A stretch of DNA of 64,000 nucleotides from JACTUA01 sp964551875. GTDB taxonomy: Archaea > Halobacteriota > Methanomicrobia > Methanomicrobiales > JACTUA01. How positions within the stretch are numbered: the first letter of the stretch is position 1; each line of letters starts with the position of its first letter. Below, one piece after another: positions 1 to 7,938 of this stretch. Under the pieces are notes generated by a model. That model had not been told where the DNA came from. It worked only from the letters and a program-made list of their open reading frames with translations, and did no database searches. The translations under genes and the position numbers were made by a program. The stretch is taken from the NCBI GenBank assembly GCA_964551875.1, contig CAZKEV010000004.1:11335-75334 (forward strand). The letters are read 5' to 3'.

Positions 1-2
1 TC

Positions 3-440
3 CAGGCGCTTGCCGGCATCTTTTTCGTTCTCGTCTTCATCGTCTCAGGCACCGACCATCGCTTGAGCTGGTCGAAGGTCCCGCCCCATCTCGTGATCGC
101 CGGGAACATCCTGGTTATCCTGGGACTGTATATCGTGTTTCTCGTTTTCCGGGAGAACAGTTACACCTCCGGCGTCATCGAGGTGGGGAAAGATCAGAAG
201 GTGATCTCAACCGGCCCCTATGCGGTTGTCCGTCATCCCATGTACGCGGGAGCCTGCATCATGCTCCTGGGCGTTCCCCTTGCCCTTGGTTCATGGTGGG
301 CGTTCGTTTTCATCTTCCTCCTCTTTGCCGCGATCGTGTGGAGACTTCTTGATGAGGAGAAATTCCTCTCGAAAAACCTGCCGGGATATAGAGAATACTG
401 CGAGAATACCCGCTACCGGTTGATTCCGTTTGTCTGGTAG
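3..440 (+). CDS. Isoprenylcysteine methyltransferase-like membrane protein, 5' end outside window
   Basis: The reading frame is open from base 3 and continues upstream of the window, so the protein is N-terminally incomplete (about 145 residues visible). It has several hydrophobic segments and the core of the ICMT/PEMT-type methyltransferase family: 'GPYAVVRHPMYAG' followed by a hydrophobic stretch, a 'DEEKFL' acidic patch and 'LPGYREYCENTRYRLIPFVW' at the end. In this family that C-terminal part binds S-adenosylmethionine at the membrane face. The substrate cannot be told from sequence. A TTG at 63 could be read as a start, but coding character clearly extends upstream of it. Confidence 0.75.
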   Translation, partial: QALAGIFFVLVFIVSGTDHRLSWSKVPPHLVIAGNILVILGLYIVFLVFRENSYTSGVIEVGKDQKVISTGPYAVVRHPMYAGACIMLLGVPLALGSWWAFVFIFLLFAAIVWRLLDEEKFLSKNLPGYREYCENTRYRLIPFVW

Positions 441-477
441 AGATACCGACGGAATAAAAGGACTCTGCCCCGCCACC

Positions 478-852
478 TCATTCCAGCCTGCCGTAGGGGC
501 CCTTCCAGGCATCCGCGAGCCGGGTAAATGCCGGATATCCCTTTTCCCTTATGAATTCAATCGATTCCCGGTATTTCCGGTATTTGTACCCTTTTTTCGA
601 CTGGAAACCACGAATGATGTCACACCTCACATATTCCGGACAATCGGCGCAGGTTTCCAGCCGTTTTTCCCCGAAGCAGCACACCTTCATCGCACACTTC
701 GCCTTTGAAATGTCCCGGTCCCCCTCCTCGTATCCCAGTTTACACCCCTTGCAGAGTCCTTCCCTCAATACGCCGCAGGTTTTGCAATACGCCCCGCAAC
801 ACCCGATGAACCGGATGAATGATTCCCGGTTCGCCTTCGATGAACCTGCCAT
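478..852 (-). CDS. DUF3795 cysteine-rich protein
   Basis: A 124-residue soluble protein with many cysteines (CCGAYCKTC, GLCKGC, CAMKVCCFGEK, CADCPEYVRC), matching DUF3795, a small family common in methanogens and clostridia. The cysteines suggest a metal or Fe-S site, but the function is unknown. I chose the ATG at 852 because a strong purine-rich ribosome site (GGGGAGAAAT) lies just upstream. An ATG at 867 is also in frame but has a weaker site. The AT-rich stretch around 895-937 could hold its promoter. The gene is monocistronic between convergent neighbours. Confidence 0.75.
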   Translation of the reverse strand: MAGSSKANRESFIRFIGCCGAYCKTCGVLREGLCKGCKLGYEEGDRDISKAKCAMKVCCFGEKRLETCADCPEYVRCDIIRGFQSKKGYKYRKYRESIEFIREKGYPAFTRLADAWKGPYGRLE

Positions 853-1071
853 ACGATTTCTCCCCATGAATGAAGGATCCAGAAGTCGTTGTGCAATTCT
901 TATTAAGCGTATTAAGATAATTATCGAATATCTCTTTTGATGCGAAGGTCTCCGGGTTCTTACGGGTGGTCCAGAGACCAAGCTCAAATAGGAGAACTGG
1001 GGTGGGGAATTGAAACCGGATTTGGCAGGGCCTTTACAAAACACCTGCCACCATTGCTCATCTCCCCTCTC

Positions 1072-2940
1072 TCAGTAAGGACTCCTGAACCAGGGGGTGA
1101 ACACATCCCAGATGCGCTTCATATCGCCTGACAGCCCTCCCGCAGCGGACCGCCGCTGGGTTTGCTGGATATAATTCAGTTCATTTCCTGGGGTTGTATA
1201 GACCGTAGTATTTGTATAGAGGAGTCCCGGGGTCTCCTGGAGCCCTTCATAGTCGTAGACCCGGGGGCCATACTGGTATCCTGCCTGTTCCAGCCACCAG
1301 TCAGGATACCCCGGGGTGATCGTGGTTTCATTTGCGAAATCGTTGACCATCTGGTTACTGTACCTGACCACGAGGCTGTCGGCAAAATCCCACCAGGTGT
1401 TTACTACAGCGATGCTGTTTGCGGTACTGTATTCGGTCAGGTACTGCCGTGCTGCTGTTTCGCCGCTGCTGGAGAGGAGATTAAGGGTTTTCATCTCGAC
1501 CACCCCCTGGCGTTCAATTTCCCCTTGTTCGAACTGCTGTTGTTGGGCCTGGATATCCTGGCTCATCAGCTGATAATTCATGGTAGCCCAGTTCGTCACA
1601 AAGTTAAACGCCCACCATGCCGAATCCCGGTTGAACTGTGACCGGTCCGTGTTATGGAACTGTTCCGGAACCGATGTCGCCCCGGCATAGAAGGGAATAT
1701 AGACAGTCTCTGATGGCTGCGCAAATCCGAACCAGACAACACCCCCGACGGGATCCGGCATCCAGCTCCGGCCCTGGGTGACATAGCTGTATCCGGTGTA
1801 CATTTCCGAGACGGCCCGTGGCCATGCACCGGGTTTTACCTCCCCGGGAGTCATGAGATCGTGCCTGTCAAACTCTCCCCGCCAGCGGTACGGGTTCCCG
1901 AAGGGGCCGGCGGCCGGGCCGGTGGTCATATCATACACCGTTCCCTCATAGTGATCGCGGAAGAGTGAAAAGGCAGCCTGGAGACTGATTTTGTTATCGG
2001 GTTTTACCGAGAAGGGGTACTCCCGTGAGTAGGTATCGTTCACGAAGGGGCTGAAATGCTGCGAAGGGGCTATCCGGTTATACAGGCTCCAGACCCGGGC
2101 AAGCGAATAGTACGGGTGTGAGTATTCCCCGCGGCTCACGGTTTCCAGCCAGTCGAGGGCACCCTGGGATGGGTCCCACCAGCCGTTCGCCCGTGCAACG
2201 GCGAAGAGATTCTTCGAGTACAGCATATCAGGGTTGTCCGGATCCACGTCCCGTATCCTGAAGTTGTTTGCGGCCACAAAGACCTCGCCGTCAGGCACCT
2301 TCTGTGCGACCCACAGGCCCCCGCTGCCGTCGGGAGTGCCGCCAGCCATCTCGATGACCCATGCCTCGTTGGGATCAGCGAGGGGGAGGGTTTCACCCAT
2401 GCCGTAGTAGCCGTATTCATCGATGAGGCTCCCTATCAGCAGCACCGCCTCGCGGGCAGTGGTGGTTCGTTCGGCAGCGATGTTCGAGAGATCGGTGCTG
2501 TAGAGTATCCGCCTGGTTCGATCAAACTCCGGCTGCACCCTCGTGAATGCTGTGCTCTCACCAAACATCAGCTGGTGTTCGTTCATGATGCCATACGCGC
2601 TGGTGTAATACCCGTACGTGTGGTTCACCTCGGGGATAACCGCGACCTCGCTGCTCCCTCCCGTCTTCCCATGGGTTGGCTCCTCGGTTCCCGAGACCGG
2701 ATTGTACCGCACGACACGCAGGGATCCGGGTGGGTGATCAGCCGCAGGCACGTAGATGAACTGATTCAGCTCATCCTCAACCTTATTCCCTACCACCCCC
2801 GGGCCAAATCCGTCACTCGTATGGCCGACGAACACAGATCCATCTGCTGATGCCCCCTTTGTCACGATGAAGGTCGTGCAGCCGAGGACCGGCTGGCACA
2901 GCATCAGCAGCACCATACACCACACCACCCATGTTCTCAT
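1072..2940 (-). CDS. Secreted C69-family peptidase (dipeptidase-like Ntn hydrolase)
   Basis: A 622-residue protein with an N-terminal signal peptide (about residues 1-20) followed at once by Cys21 in 'GCTTFIVTKGASADGS', the N-terminal nucleophile signature of peptidase family C69 (PepD-like). 'AIPEVNHTYGYYTSAYGIMNEHQL' and 'GETLPLADPNEAWVIEMAG' are further family blocks. The family cleaves dipeptides or amides with the Cys freed at the mature N terminus. Here signal-peptide removal would expose it, so the enzyme probably acts outside the cell. The same Cys also fits a lipobox (VLGC), so lipid attachment is an alternative that would block catalysis. A TATA box and a perfect inverted repeat lie directly upstream. 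Confidence 0.85.
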   Translation of the reverse strand: MRTWVVWCMVLLMLCQPVLGCTTFIVTKGASADGSVFVGHTSDGFGPGVVGNKVEDELNQFIYVPAADHPPGSLRVVRYNPVSGTEEPTHGKTGGSSEVAVIPEVNHTYGYYTSAYGIMNEHQLMFGESTAFTRVQPEFDRTRRILYSTDLSNIAAERTTTAREAVLLIGSLIDEYGYYGMGETLPLADPNEAWVIEMAGGTPDGSGGLWVAQKVPDGEVFVAANNFRIRDVDPDNPDMLYSKNLFAVARANGWWDPSQGALDWLETVSRGEYSHPYYSLARVWSLYNRIAPSQHFSPFVNDTYSREYPFSVKPDNKISLQAAFSLFRDHYEGTVYDMTTGPAAGPFGNPYRWRGEFDRHDLMTPGEVKPGAWPRAVSEMYTGYSYVTQGRSWMPDPVGGVVWFGFAQPSETVYIPFYAGATSVPEQFHNTDRSQFNRDSAWWAFNFVTNWATMNYQLMSQDIQAQQQQFEQGEIERQGVVEMKTLNLLSSSGETAARQYLTEYSTANSIAVVNTWWDFADSLVVRYSNQMVNDFANETTITPGYPDWWLEQAGYQYGPRVYDYEGLQETPGLLYTNTTVYTTPGNELNYIQQTQRRSAAGGLSGDMKRIWDVFTPWFRSPY

Positions 2941-2972
2941 ATGTGGCGGAATAGTGCCACATCGTATAAAAT
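2941..2972 (-). promoter_or_regulatory. Promoter and operator of the C69 peptidase
   Basis: On the minus strand a TATA box (TTTTATAC, 2965-2972) lies about 25-30 bases before the start codon. Between it and the start is a perfect inverted repeat, arms ATGTGGC (2941-2947) and GCCACAT (2956-2962) with an 8-base spacer. A repressor there would cover the expected transcription start. The transcript would be almost leaderless. Confidence 0.55.
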
Positions 2973-3115
2973 GCCATTCATATCCTGGACATGGTCACCC
3001 GGTACATCTTCTTCAGCCGAAAACCGGGGACCAGGGGCATCCGGGCTGTTGCCCGCAACAGTTTCGGTGAACCTGTCGCGGCGAGGCTGCATGGCTGCCG
3101 TGAGGTGGCGGAGAT

Positions 3116-3135
3116 CTTTATATATCCACACGTGT
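3116..3135 (+). promoter_or_regulatory. Promoter of the RelE-type toxin-antitoxin operon
   Basis: A TATA box (CTTTATATAT, 3116-3125) lies about 25 bases before the antitoxin start at 3146. The palindrome ACACGTGT (3128-3135) sits between them, a plausible autoregulatory operator. The predicted leader is very short. Confidence 0.5.
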
Positions 3136-3145
3136 AGACATATGT

Positions 3146-3379
3146 ATGCACACATCTTCATTGCGGGTGAGCCCTGATACCAAGAGCCGACTGGACCGGC
3201 TGAAGGCACACCCGCGTGAATCCTATGACCGGGTCATCGACCGGCTCATCGATTCCTACCATGACGAGGAGCCCCTCAGCGATGAGGAGATCGAGGGGAT
3301 TGAGGAGGCCCTGCGCGAGCTGAAGGAGGGCAGGTTCTACACTCACGAACAGGTGAAGAAGAAACTCGGGCTTTCCTGA
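3146..3379 (+). CDS. Antitoxin, ribbon-helix-helix/DUF7557-like
   Basis: A 77-residue protein whose first part ('LRVSPDTKSRLDRLKAHPRESYDRVIDRLIDSY') is the short beta strand plus helices typical of archaeal RHH/VapB-like antitoxins. An acidic middle ('DEEPLSDEEIEGIEEAL') and 'THEQVKKKLGL' tail are usual for the toxin-binding half. It is followed after one base by a RelE-family toxin, the standard antitoxin-first order. Another ATG at 3142 is out of frame. Confidence 0.8.
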   Translation: MHTSSLRVSPDTKSRLDRLKAHPRESYDRVIDRLIDSYHDEEPLSDEEIEGIEEALRELKEGRFYTHEQVKKKLGLS

Positions 3380-3380
3380 A

Positions 3381-3644
3381 ATGCCCTTCACCCTCCTTTA
3401 TGCTCCCCGGGCCCTGAAGGACCTGGAGAAGCTCCCGAAGAGAGCGGCCGAGAGGATCCTCAGCGCCCTCAAGCGCCTGGCAGAAACGGATGAACCCGAA
3501 CGTTCGGTGAAGCGCCTCCGGAACTCCCCGCTCTATTCCCTCCGCGTGGGTTCCTATCGTGTTATCCTCGATATCCGTAGAGAGAAGATTGTCATCTTCG
3601 TACTCCGTGCCGGTCCCAGGAAGAGCATATACCATGACCTATAA
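3381..3644 (+). CDS. RelE/ParE-family toxin
   Basis: An 87-residue RelE/ParE-superfamily protein: 'ALKDLEKLPKRAAERILSALKRL' forms the N-terminal helices and 'PLYSLRVGSYRVILDIRREKIVIFVLRAGPRKSIYHDL' is the characteristic sheet with the basic C-terminal patch. Members with this tail usually cleave mRNA on the ribosome. It is coupled to the preceding antitoxin with one base between. Its 3' end overlaps the start of the HAD gene by 11 bases, so the three genes may be cotranscribed. Confidence 0.85.
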   Translation: MPFTLLYAPRALKDLEKLPKRAAERILSALKRLAETDEPERSVKRLRNSPLYSLRVGSYRVILDIRREKIVIFVLRAGPRKSIYHDL

Positions 3645-4482
3645 AGAGAATAAGACCCGTTCCCGGGTAAAAGCCATCATCTTCGACATGGACAACACCC
3701 TCTTCGACTTCGTCGCGGCGAAGCAGCATGCCTGCCGGGAGGTTGCGAAGTTCCTCGGGCGGGATGACTGGGAGGCGCTCTTCTCCTGCTTCCTCAACTC
3801 GCCCCACGGCTTCGAGAGCCACGAGAACATCAAAGACTATTTTGATCTTTGTGGTCTTCTCGAACAATGTTCCACCCGGAAGAACCCGGACGCACGCGGT
3901 GAAGGGCAGAACAATCTCCCTAGCGGCTGCTCCCGCTCCCGCGAAGAATGTTCCACCCAGCCTTCCCACCAGGAAGTCCGGTCTGAAGGGTGGACTAATC
4001 TCCTCGCCGACCGGTCCCTCTACTGCAACGAGGTCTTCTCCCGCTGCTGCACCATCTACGAGGCCGAGAAGGTCCGGGTACTTTCGCCCTACCCCGGCGT
4101 CCCCGAGACCCTCGCAGAACTCAAGCGGCGGGGCTTTCCCCTGGCCGTCCTCACCGACGCCCACAACGGGAACGCCCTCGCCCGGCTCAGGAAGGTTGAC
4201 CTCGCCCGGTTTTTTGATTTTATTATCTCTTTCGATATGACGGGGTGCAAGAAACCGGCGCCGGATGCGTTTTTGCTGGCGCTGAAGAAATTGGGGACTT
4301 TGCCGTCGGAGACCTTACTTGTTGGGGATAGCCTCCGAAGGGACATAGCCCCCGCCCAAGCCTTAGGGATGATTACGGCGTATGCGAAATATGGGGACCG
4401 GAATGTCCCCGCAACAACCCCCACACCCTGCAAGCCGGATTATGTGCTCTGCGATATCGGGGAGCTGGTGGGGTTGTTGTAG
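3634..4482 (+). CDS. HAD-family hydrolase (phosphatase), complete anchor copy
   Basis: A 282-residue HAD-superfamily phosphatase with all catalytic motifs. Motif I is 'FDMDNTLFD' (nucleophile Asp about residue 19), motif II 'LTDAHNG', the motif III lysine lies in 'GCKKPAPDAF', and motif IV is 'VGDSLRRD'. The family removes phosphate from small metabolites; the substrate is not predictable. I start at ATG 3634, overlapping the toxin gene, because the motif I strand begins soon after it. The cap region carries an unusual insert made of two 81-base tandem repeats (3862-4023). The 3' end of this gene is found twice more downstream, at 6999-7356 and 10143-10549. Confidence 0.85.
   Translation: MTYKENKTRSRVKAIIFDMDNTLFDFVAAKQHACREVAKFLGRDDWEALFSCFLNSPHGFESHENIKDYFDLCGLLEQCSTRKNPDARGEGQNNLPSGCSRSREECSTQPSHQEVRSEGWTNLLADRSLYCNEVFSRCCTIYEAEKVRVLSPYPGVPETLAELKRRGFPLAVLTDAHNGNALARLRKVDLARFFDFIISFDMTGCKKPAPDAFLLALKKLGTLPSETLLVGDSLRRDIAPAQALGMITAYAKYGDRNVPATTPTPCKPDYVLCDIGELVGLL
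3862..4023 (+). repeat. Two 81-bp tandem repeats inside the HAD gene
   Basis: Unit 1 (3862-3942) and unit 2 (3943-4023) start with GAACAATGTTCCACCC and GAAGAATGTTCCACCC. They share GAAGGG and AATCTCC at matching positions. They are in frame and encode related peptides (C-S-T, then R-x-E-G-x-x-N-L) not expected in a HAD cap domain. Confidence 0.6.
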
Positions 4483-4796
4483 TGTCACATGTTCGGATGG
4501 AAAACGCATACGAAGGGGTGATCACGGCCGTACATGCCTTCTCATGGAATAAGCCCCCGGGGGTGGCAGAGATCGAGGATCAGGCATGGTGGCGGACCTT
4601 CTTATTCCCGGTCCTCTGTGCGCTTGTCTTTTCTATCACGAGCACGCTGGCGGATTTTCAGAGGGTCCACCGTATACTCACATTGATCGGGCATCTCATT
4701 ACAGAGCTCATCAGGGTGAGCATGTCGATTCAAATTACCGTTATTTTTAAAAACTGGGTAGATTTAAATACCGACCCAGAACTATCACAACTATAA
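4482..4796 (+). CDS. Doubtful small ORF with one membrane segment
   Basis: A 104-codon frame opening with GTG on the last base of the HAD stop codon. It contains one hydrophobic stretch ('TFLFPVLCALVFSITSTLA') and no recognisable domain. Codon use is poorer than in neighbouring genes and no clear ribosome site precedes it. It may be a decayed gene or chance. I list it because nothing else explains this stretch. Confidence 0.25.
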   Translation: MSHVRMENAYEGVITAVHAFSWNKPPGVAEIEDQAWWRTFLFPVLCALVFSITSTLADFQRVHRILTLIGHLITELIRVSMSIQITVIFKNWVDLNTDPELSQL

Positions 4797-4807
4797 CTGA
4801 TCATCGG

Positions 4808-5779
4808 ATGCGGGGTTGGATGAGACAACGTGGAATATTGTTCGTTTTTATCAATGGAATCCTCTTCTCTCTGATATTGTCGGGACCTGTTACGGGGGCC
4901 GGGCCTGCTTCTCCTGGTGTCTTATTGCCGGTCTGTTCAAACCTTCATAACATCACGATCACTCATTATGATGAAAATACTCCGTCTGCCGGTTCCGGGG
5001 ACGGAACGGTTATCCCTGCATGGATCTCCGGAACGTCAGGTTCGTTCCAGCTGGAAGCCAAAAACGGCATACCCCCGTATCACTGGGCAGTCAAACCGGG
5101 ATCACAATTGCCGGGACAACAATACGAGATGGGATTTCACCTTTCAGAGAGTGGTGTGATCTCGGGAACTGCTCCAATGCTATCGCCGTCAGAAACGGTG
5201 AGAATCTCTCCGTCATTTACCGTAATGGTATGGGATTCGGATACACCCCCCGCATGCGATGAAGAGACGCTCTCGATCACCTTTGAACAACCACCTACCC
5301 CCTCACCCACAGGGGCACCGCCATCTCCACCAACAACGGTATCGACGGCAGCAACAATTTCCCCACCTGCCCAAAAACCAGCAACACCGGCATTATCTCC
5401 AACGCCTCAAACCACGACTATCACAACAACGGTGATAGAGAACCAGTCCTCCGTCACCCCCGGTTTTTTCGATGGGATAGCATCATTCTTCACGAACCTG
5501 TTCTCCGGAATGTTCAGGAACGCGAATGACCCAATCATAGGTACATGGCAGATAATTCCGACGAATCTGACAATGCGCTTTGATGCAAATGGCACGGCAA
5601 TTCTCCAGGATTCAGTGACGGGTTACTCTGCGGTTGGACGGTGGGAGAATATTGCAGAAGACCAGTACCGGCTCTATTCCAGTAACGGAACCCAGAGCCC
5701 GGTTCTCTTGTATGATCCCATCGGGGACGCGTTGTTTACCGAGGATTTCTCCATGGTATTTATCAAAGAGGCGAGATGA
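4808..5779 (+). CDS. Secreted protein with Ig-like domain and lipocalin-like tail
   Basis: A 323-residue exported protein. A signal peptide (residues 1-30) is followed by a putative Ig-fold region of the He_PIG type ('NGIPPYHWAV... GVISGTAPMLSPSETV'). Then come a Pro/Thr-rich linker (about 160-210) and a C-terminal beta domain ('IIGTWQIIPTNLTMRFDANGTAILQ... GRWENIAEDQYRLY') resembling small lipocalin-like repeats seen in methanogen surface proteins. The role is unknown, possibly cell-surface binding. It lies 3 bases before the phospholipase-like gene, so the two are probably cotranscribed. Together they form the cargo between the complete HAD gene and its first 3' copy. Confidence 0.6.
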   Translation: MRGWMRQRGILFVFINGILFSLILSGPVTGAGPASPGVLLPVCSNLHNITITHYDENTPSAGSGDGTVIPAWISGTSGSFQLEAKNGIPPYHWAVKPGSQLPGQQYEMGFHLSESGVISGTAPMLSPSETVRISPSFTVMVWDSDTPPACDEETLSITFEQPPTPSPTGAPPSPPTTVSTAATISPPAQKPATPALSPTPQTTTITTTVIENQSSVTPGFFDGIASFFTNLFSGMFRNANDPIIGTWQIIPTNLTMRFDANGTAILQDSVTGYSAVGRWENIAEDQYRLYSSNGTQSPVLLYDPIGDALFTEDFSMVFIKEAR

Positions 5780-5782
5780 GCA

Positions 5783-6964
5783 ATGGGGAAAAATAAGGTA
5801 ACTGTTCCCTGTGCAATTGTCTGCAGACTGGTAATTCTCATGCTCTTAACTGCCTGCGTAGCGTTTCTGGTTCCTGTGGTACATGCTGAAGAGAACTATA
5901 ATTCTTTTTTTGAGGGCTGGAAATGGACACAGACCGATGACATGGTTCGTCTCCCCTTCCTTGGCGACCTCATCCCCCTTCCTTCCAGTTATGCCGGGAA
6001 TCCACGAGGTTCCTATGACGGCCCTTGTCCTATTGGTATGAAAGGAGCGCCAGAATTGCGTAACACGAGTTTACAATCCGGTGCTTTATGCCGCGGAGCC
6101 TGTGGAAGCGATTGTCCGTCAGACCGGTGCAGTAAGGTTCCCAATGTGATCATCGAGATGGATGACGGAACCTGCACCTATAGAAATGTAATCGAATGCA
6201 AGGCTGCTCAGGGCTGCGTAGACCATGATGCGTGTTATGATTATTGTTCGGAAGCCCTGGCAAATTCCATGCTATCCTTCCTCACTTCTGAACGTTTTCA
6301 CGATCTCTGTCAGATCAGGTGCGATTGGAAATGTTTCAGGGCGTACGATCCGGGAACCTGCGTTAAATGGGCAGATTTCCCCGGAAAAGTGACAACATTG
6401 GGGGGTGGAATAGTAGACTTCATCTTCCCTCCCAGGTACGAGTTCTCTCTTTTTCTCTCTGATCCTCCTGAATTCATAAAAAGGGAGACCACACCAACGA
6501 TCACTCAACCCCCGCCAACACTGACTCGACCGACCAGTACAACGGTACCTCCCACGGTGCCGCCGACCGGGACCTTCGACGTGAAGATCAACTCTTTGGC
6601 TTGTTCCTGGACTGTCAAGACAGGCGACTACGGCGTCAAGAGTGATTGCGTCAGGATAGTTTCCAAGGGCACAGCGAGAGGGCCTATCGGGGGGAGACTG
6701 GAACTTCCTATCCTTGCCTGGTCCACTGACAAGTTCACCTGCGGCGCATGGACCCTCAGGACCGGGGCGCGTATAGCCGTGGGCAGCACCTGTGTCAGGG
6801 AGGCGGGCCAGCCCGAATCAACGACCTGGACGGTGGATACAGAAGGCGATGAGTGTCCCTTGAGGAATTATTTCATTACCGAGATAACCCACACGGTGAA
6901 GATCTACAACGATGATGAACTGACCCCCCAGAAGGAAGACAGCGAGAGGGCTGTATGCCAGTGA
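5783..6964 (+). CDS. Secreted phospholipase A2-like protein
   Basis: A 393-residue protein with a signal peptide (cleavage near 'VVHAEE', residue 35). The segment 'QGCVDHDACYDYC' matches the CxxHDxCY active-site signature of phospholipase A2, in which His activates water and Asp supports calcium. It is set among many cysteines (GACGSDCPSDRC upstream, CQIRCDWKC downstream) that could form disulphides. A Pro/Thr linker (about 240-265) leads to a Cys-containing beta domain. Family knowledge suggests hydrolysis of ester lipids at sn-2, which is odd beside ether-lipid archaeal membranes, so bacterial or eukaryotic membranes are a more likely target. Activity is inferred from the motif only; the calcium loop is not clearly recognisable. 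Confidence 0.6.
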   Translation: MGKNKVTVPCAIVCRLVILMLLTACVAFLVPVVHAEENYNSFFEGWKWTQTDDMVRLPFLGDLIPLPSSYAGNPRGSYDGPCPIGMKGAPELRNTSLQSGALCRGACGSDCPSDRCSKVPNVIIEMDDGTCTYRNVIECKAAQGCVDHDACYDYCSEALANSMLSFLTSERFHDLCQIRCDWKCFRAYDPGTCVKWADFPGKVTTLGGGIVDFIFPPRYEFSLFLSDPPEFIKRETTPTITQPPPTLTRPTSTTVPPTVPPTGTFDVKINSLACSWTVKTGDYGVKSDCVRIVSKGTARGPIGGRLELPILAWSTDKFTCGAWTLRTGARIAVGSTCVREAGQPESTTWTVDTEGDECPLRNYFITEITHTVKIYNDDELTPQKEDSERAVCQ

Positions 6965-6998
6965 GCCGTTTGAAAGTTACCTGATTACCAATTCACTG

Positions 6999-7356
6999 GC
7001 GGCGGGGCTTTCCCCTGGCAATCGTTACCGTTGCTTACAATGGGAACGCCATTGCCCGGCTCAGGAAGGTGGGCCTCGACGGATACTTTGATTATATTAT
7101 TTCTTTCGATACGACGGGCTGCAAGAAACCGGCGCCGGATGCGTTCCTGCTGGCGTTGAAGAAATTGAATACTTTGCCGTCCGAGACCCTCCTCGTCGGC
7201 GACAGCCTCCGCCGCGACATCGCACCGGCACAGGCTATAGGTATGATCACGGCATACGCGAAGTACGGGGACCGGAATGTCCGGACCGGTAATCCTCCGA
7301 ACTGCCGGCCGGATTATGTGCTGGTGACCATTGAGGAGCTGGTGGGGTTGGTGTAG
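6999..7356 (+). pseudogene. HAD 3' fragment, copy 2
   Basis: This matches the last 119 codons of the HAD gene at 3634-4482, from 'RRGFPLA' through 'VGDSLRRDIAPAQ' to 'LVGLV'. It lacks motif I and any proper start. The frame is open and most differences are mild, though motif II 'TDAHN' has become 'TVAYN'. Similarity begins sharply at about 6999 and ends at the stop codon. It closes the block of secreted-protein cargo. Confidence 0.8.
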
Positions 7357-7387
7357 GGATGATCCCTCTCCTCCGGTCGATGAATTC

Positions 7388-7419
7388 CCTAATCACGATT
7401 AGTACTAATCAGGATTAGG
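7388..7419 (+). promoter_or_regulatory. Four-half-site palindrome
   Basis: A 32-base imperfect palindrome built of four alternating CTAATC/GATTAG half-sites separated by two bases each (15-base arms, 13 matching). It lies in the 261-base stretch between the HAD copy and the MNT-HEPN pair, which holds no other clear gene. It looks like a tandem operator; the regulator is not identified. Confidence 0.45.
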
Positions 7420-7617
7420 ATCTTCATCGTAGATCGCCAGCCTGTAGACAGCATTGGGATTGTGGATCTGCCCAGGAGACTTGTCCCGGCGATCTCGGGA
7501 AAGGGTTCCGGGGTGAAGCAATAGGAGTCAGCAAACCAGAGAACAGGCTGCTGAGAAGGAAAGTGCCGGAACAATCCTTTATCCCATTCCCTGCTCATAT
7601 TTTCCCTGGAGCAGGTC

Positions 7618-7938
7618 ATGCCCCAACCGCATCCCTATCCCGAGGCCGTCGCTTCCTTCGTAGCCCGGGCGAAAGCCCGGTATAAAAGGCACATCGACCA
7701 GGTCTTTCTCTTCGGTTCTGTTGCCCGGAAGGAGGCCCGGAAGGATTCGGATATCGATCTCCTCGTCCTGTGGAAGGGCGACCTTGACGAGGGATGGCGG
7801 GCGATGGCCGGGATCGCCTTTGACATCCTGCTGGAGACCGGTACCTACATCTCCGTCAAGGTAATGCGTTCCGGCGGTCTCACGGGGAAGACCGCCTTCG
7901 AGCGGAACGTCATGGCAGAAGGGATGACCGTTGCATGA
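7618..7938 (+). CDS. MNT-family nucleotidyltransferase (antitoxin)
   Basis: A 106-residue minimal nucleotidyltransferase. The motif 'LFGSVARKEARKDSDIDLLV' (residues 31-50) contains GS and the DxD metal ligands of the polymerase-beta fold. In MntA-HepT systems such proteins inactivate the HEPN toxin by adding AMP to it. The ATG at 7618 follows a GGAG ribosome site. The gene overlaps the HEPN gene by 8 bases, indicating translational coupling and a two-gene toxin-antitoxin operon. Confidence 0.85.
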   Translation: MPQPHPYPEAVASFVARAKARYKRHIDQVFLFGSVARKEARKDSDIDLLVLWKGDLDEGWRAMAGIAFDILLETGTYISVKVMRSGGLTGKTAFERNVMAEGMTVA

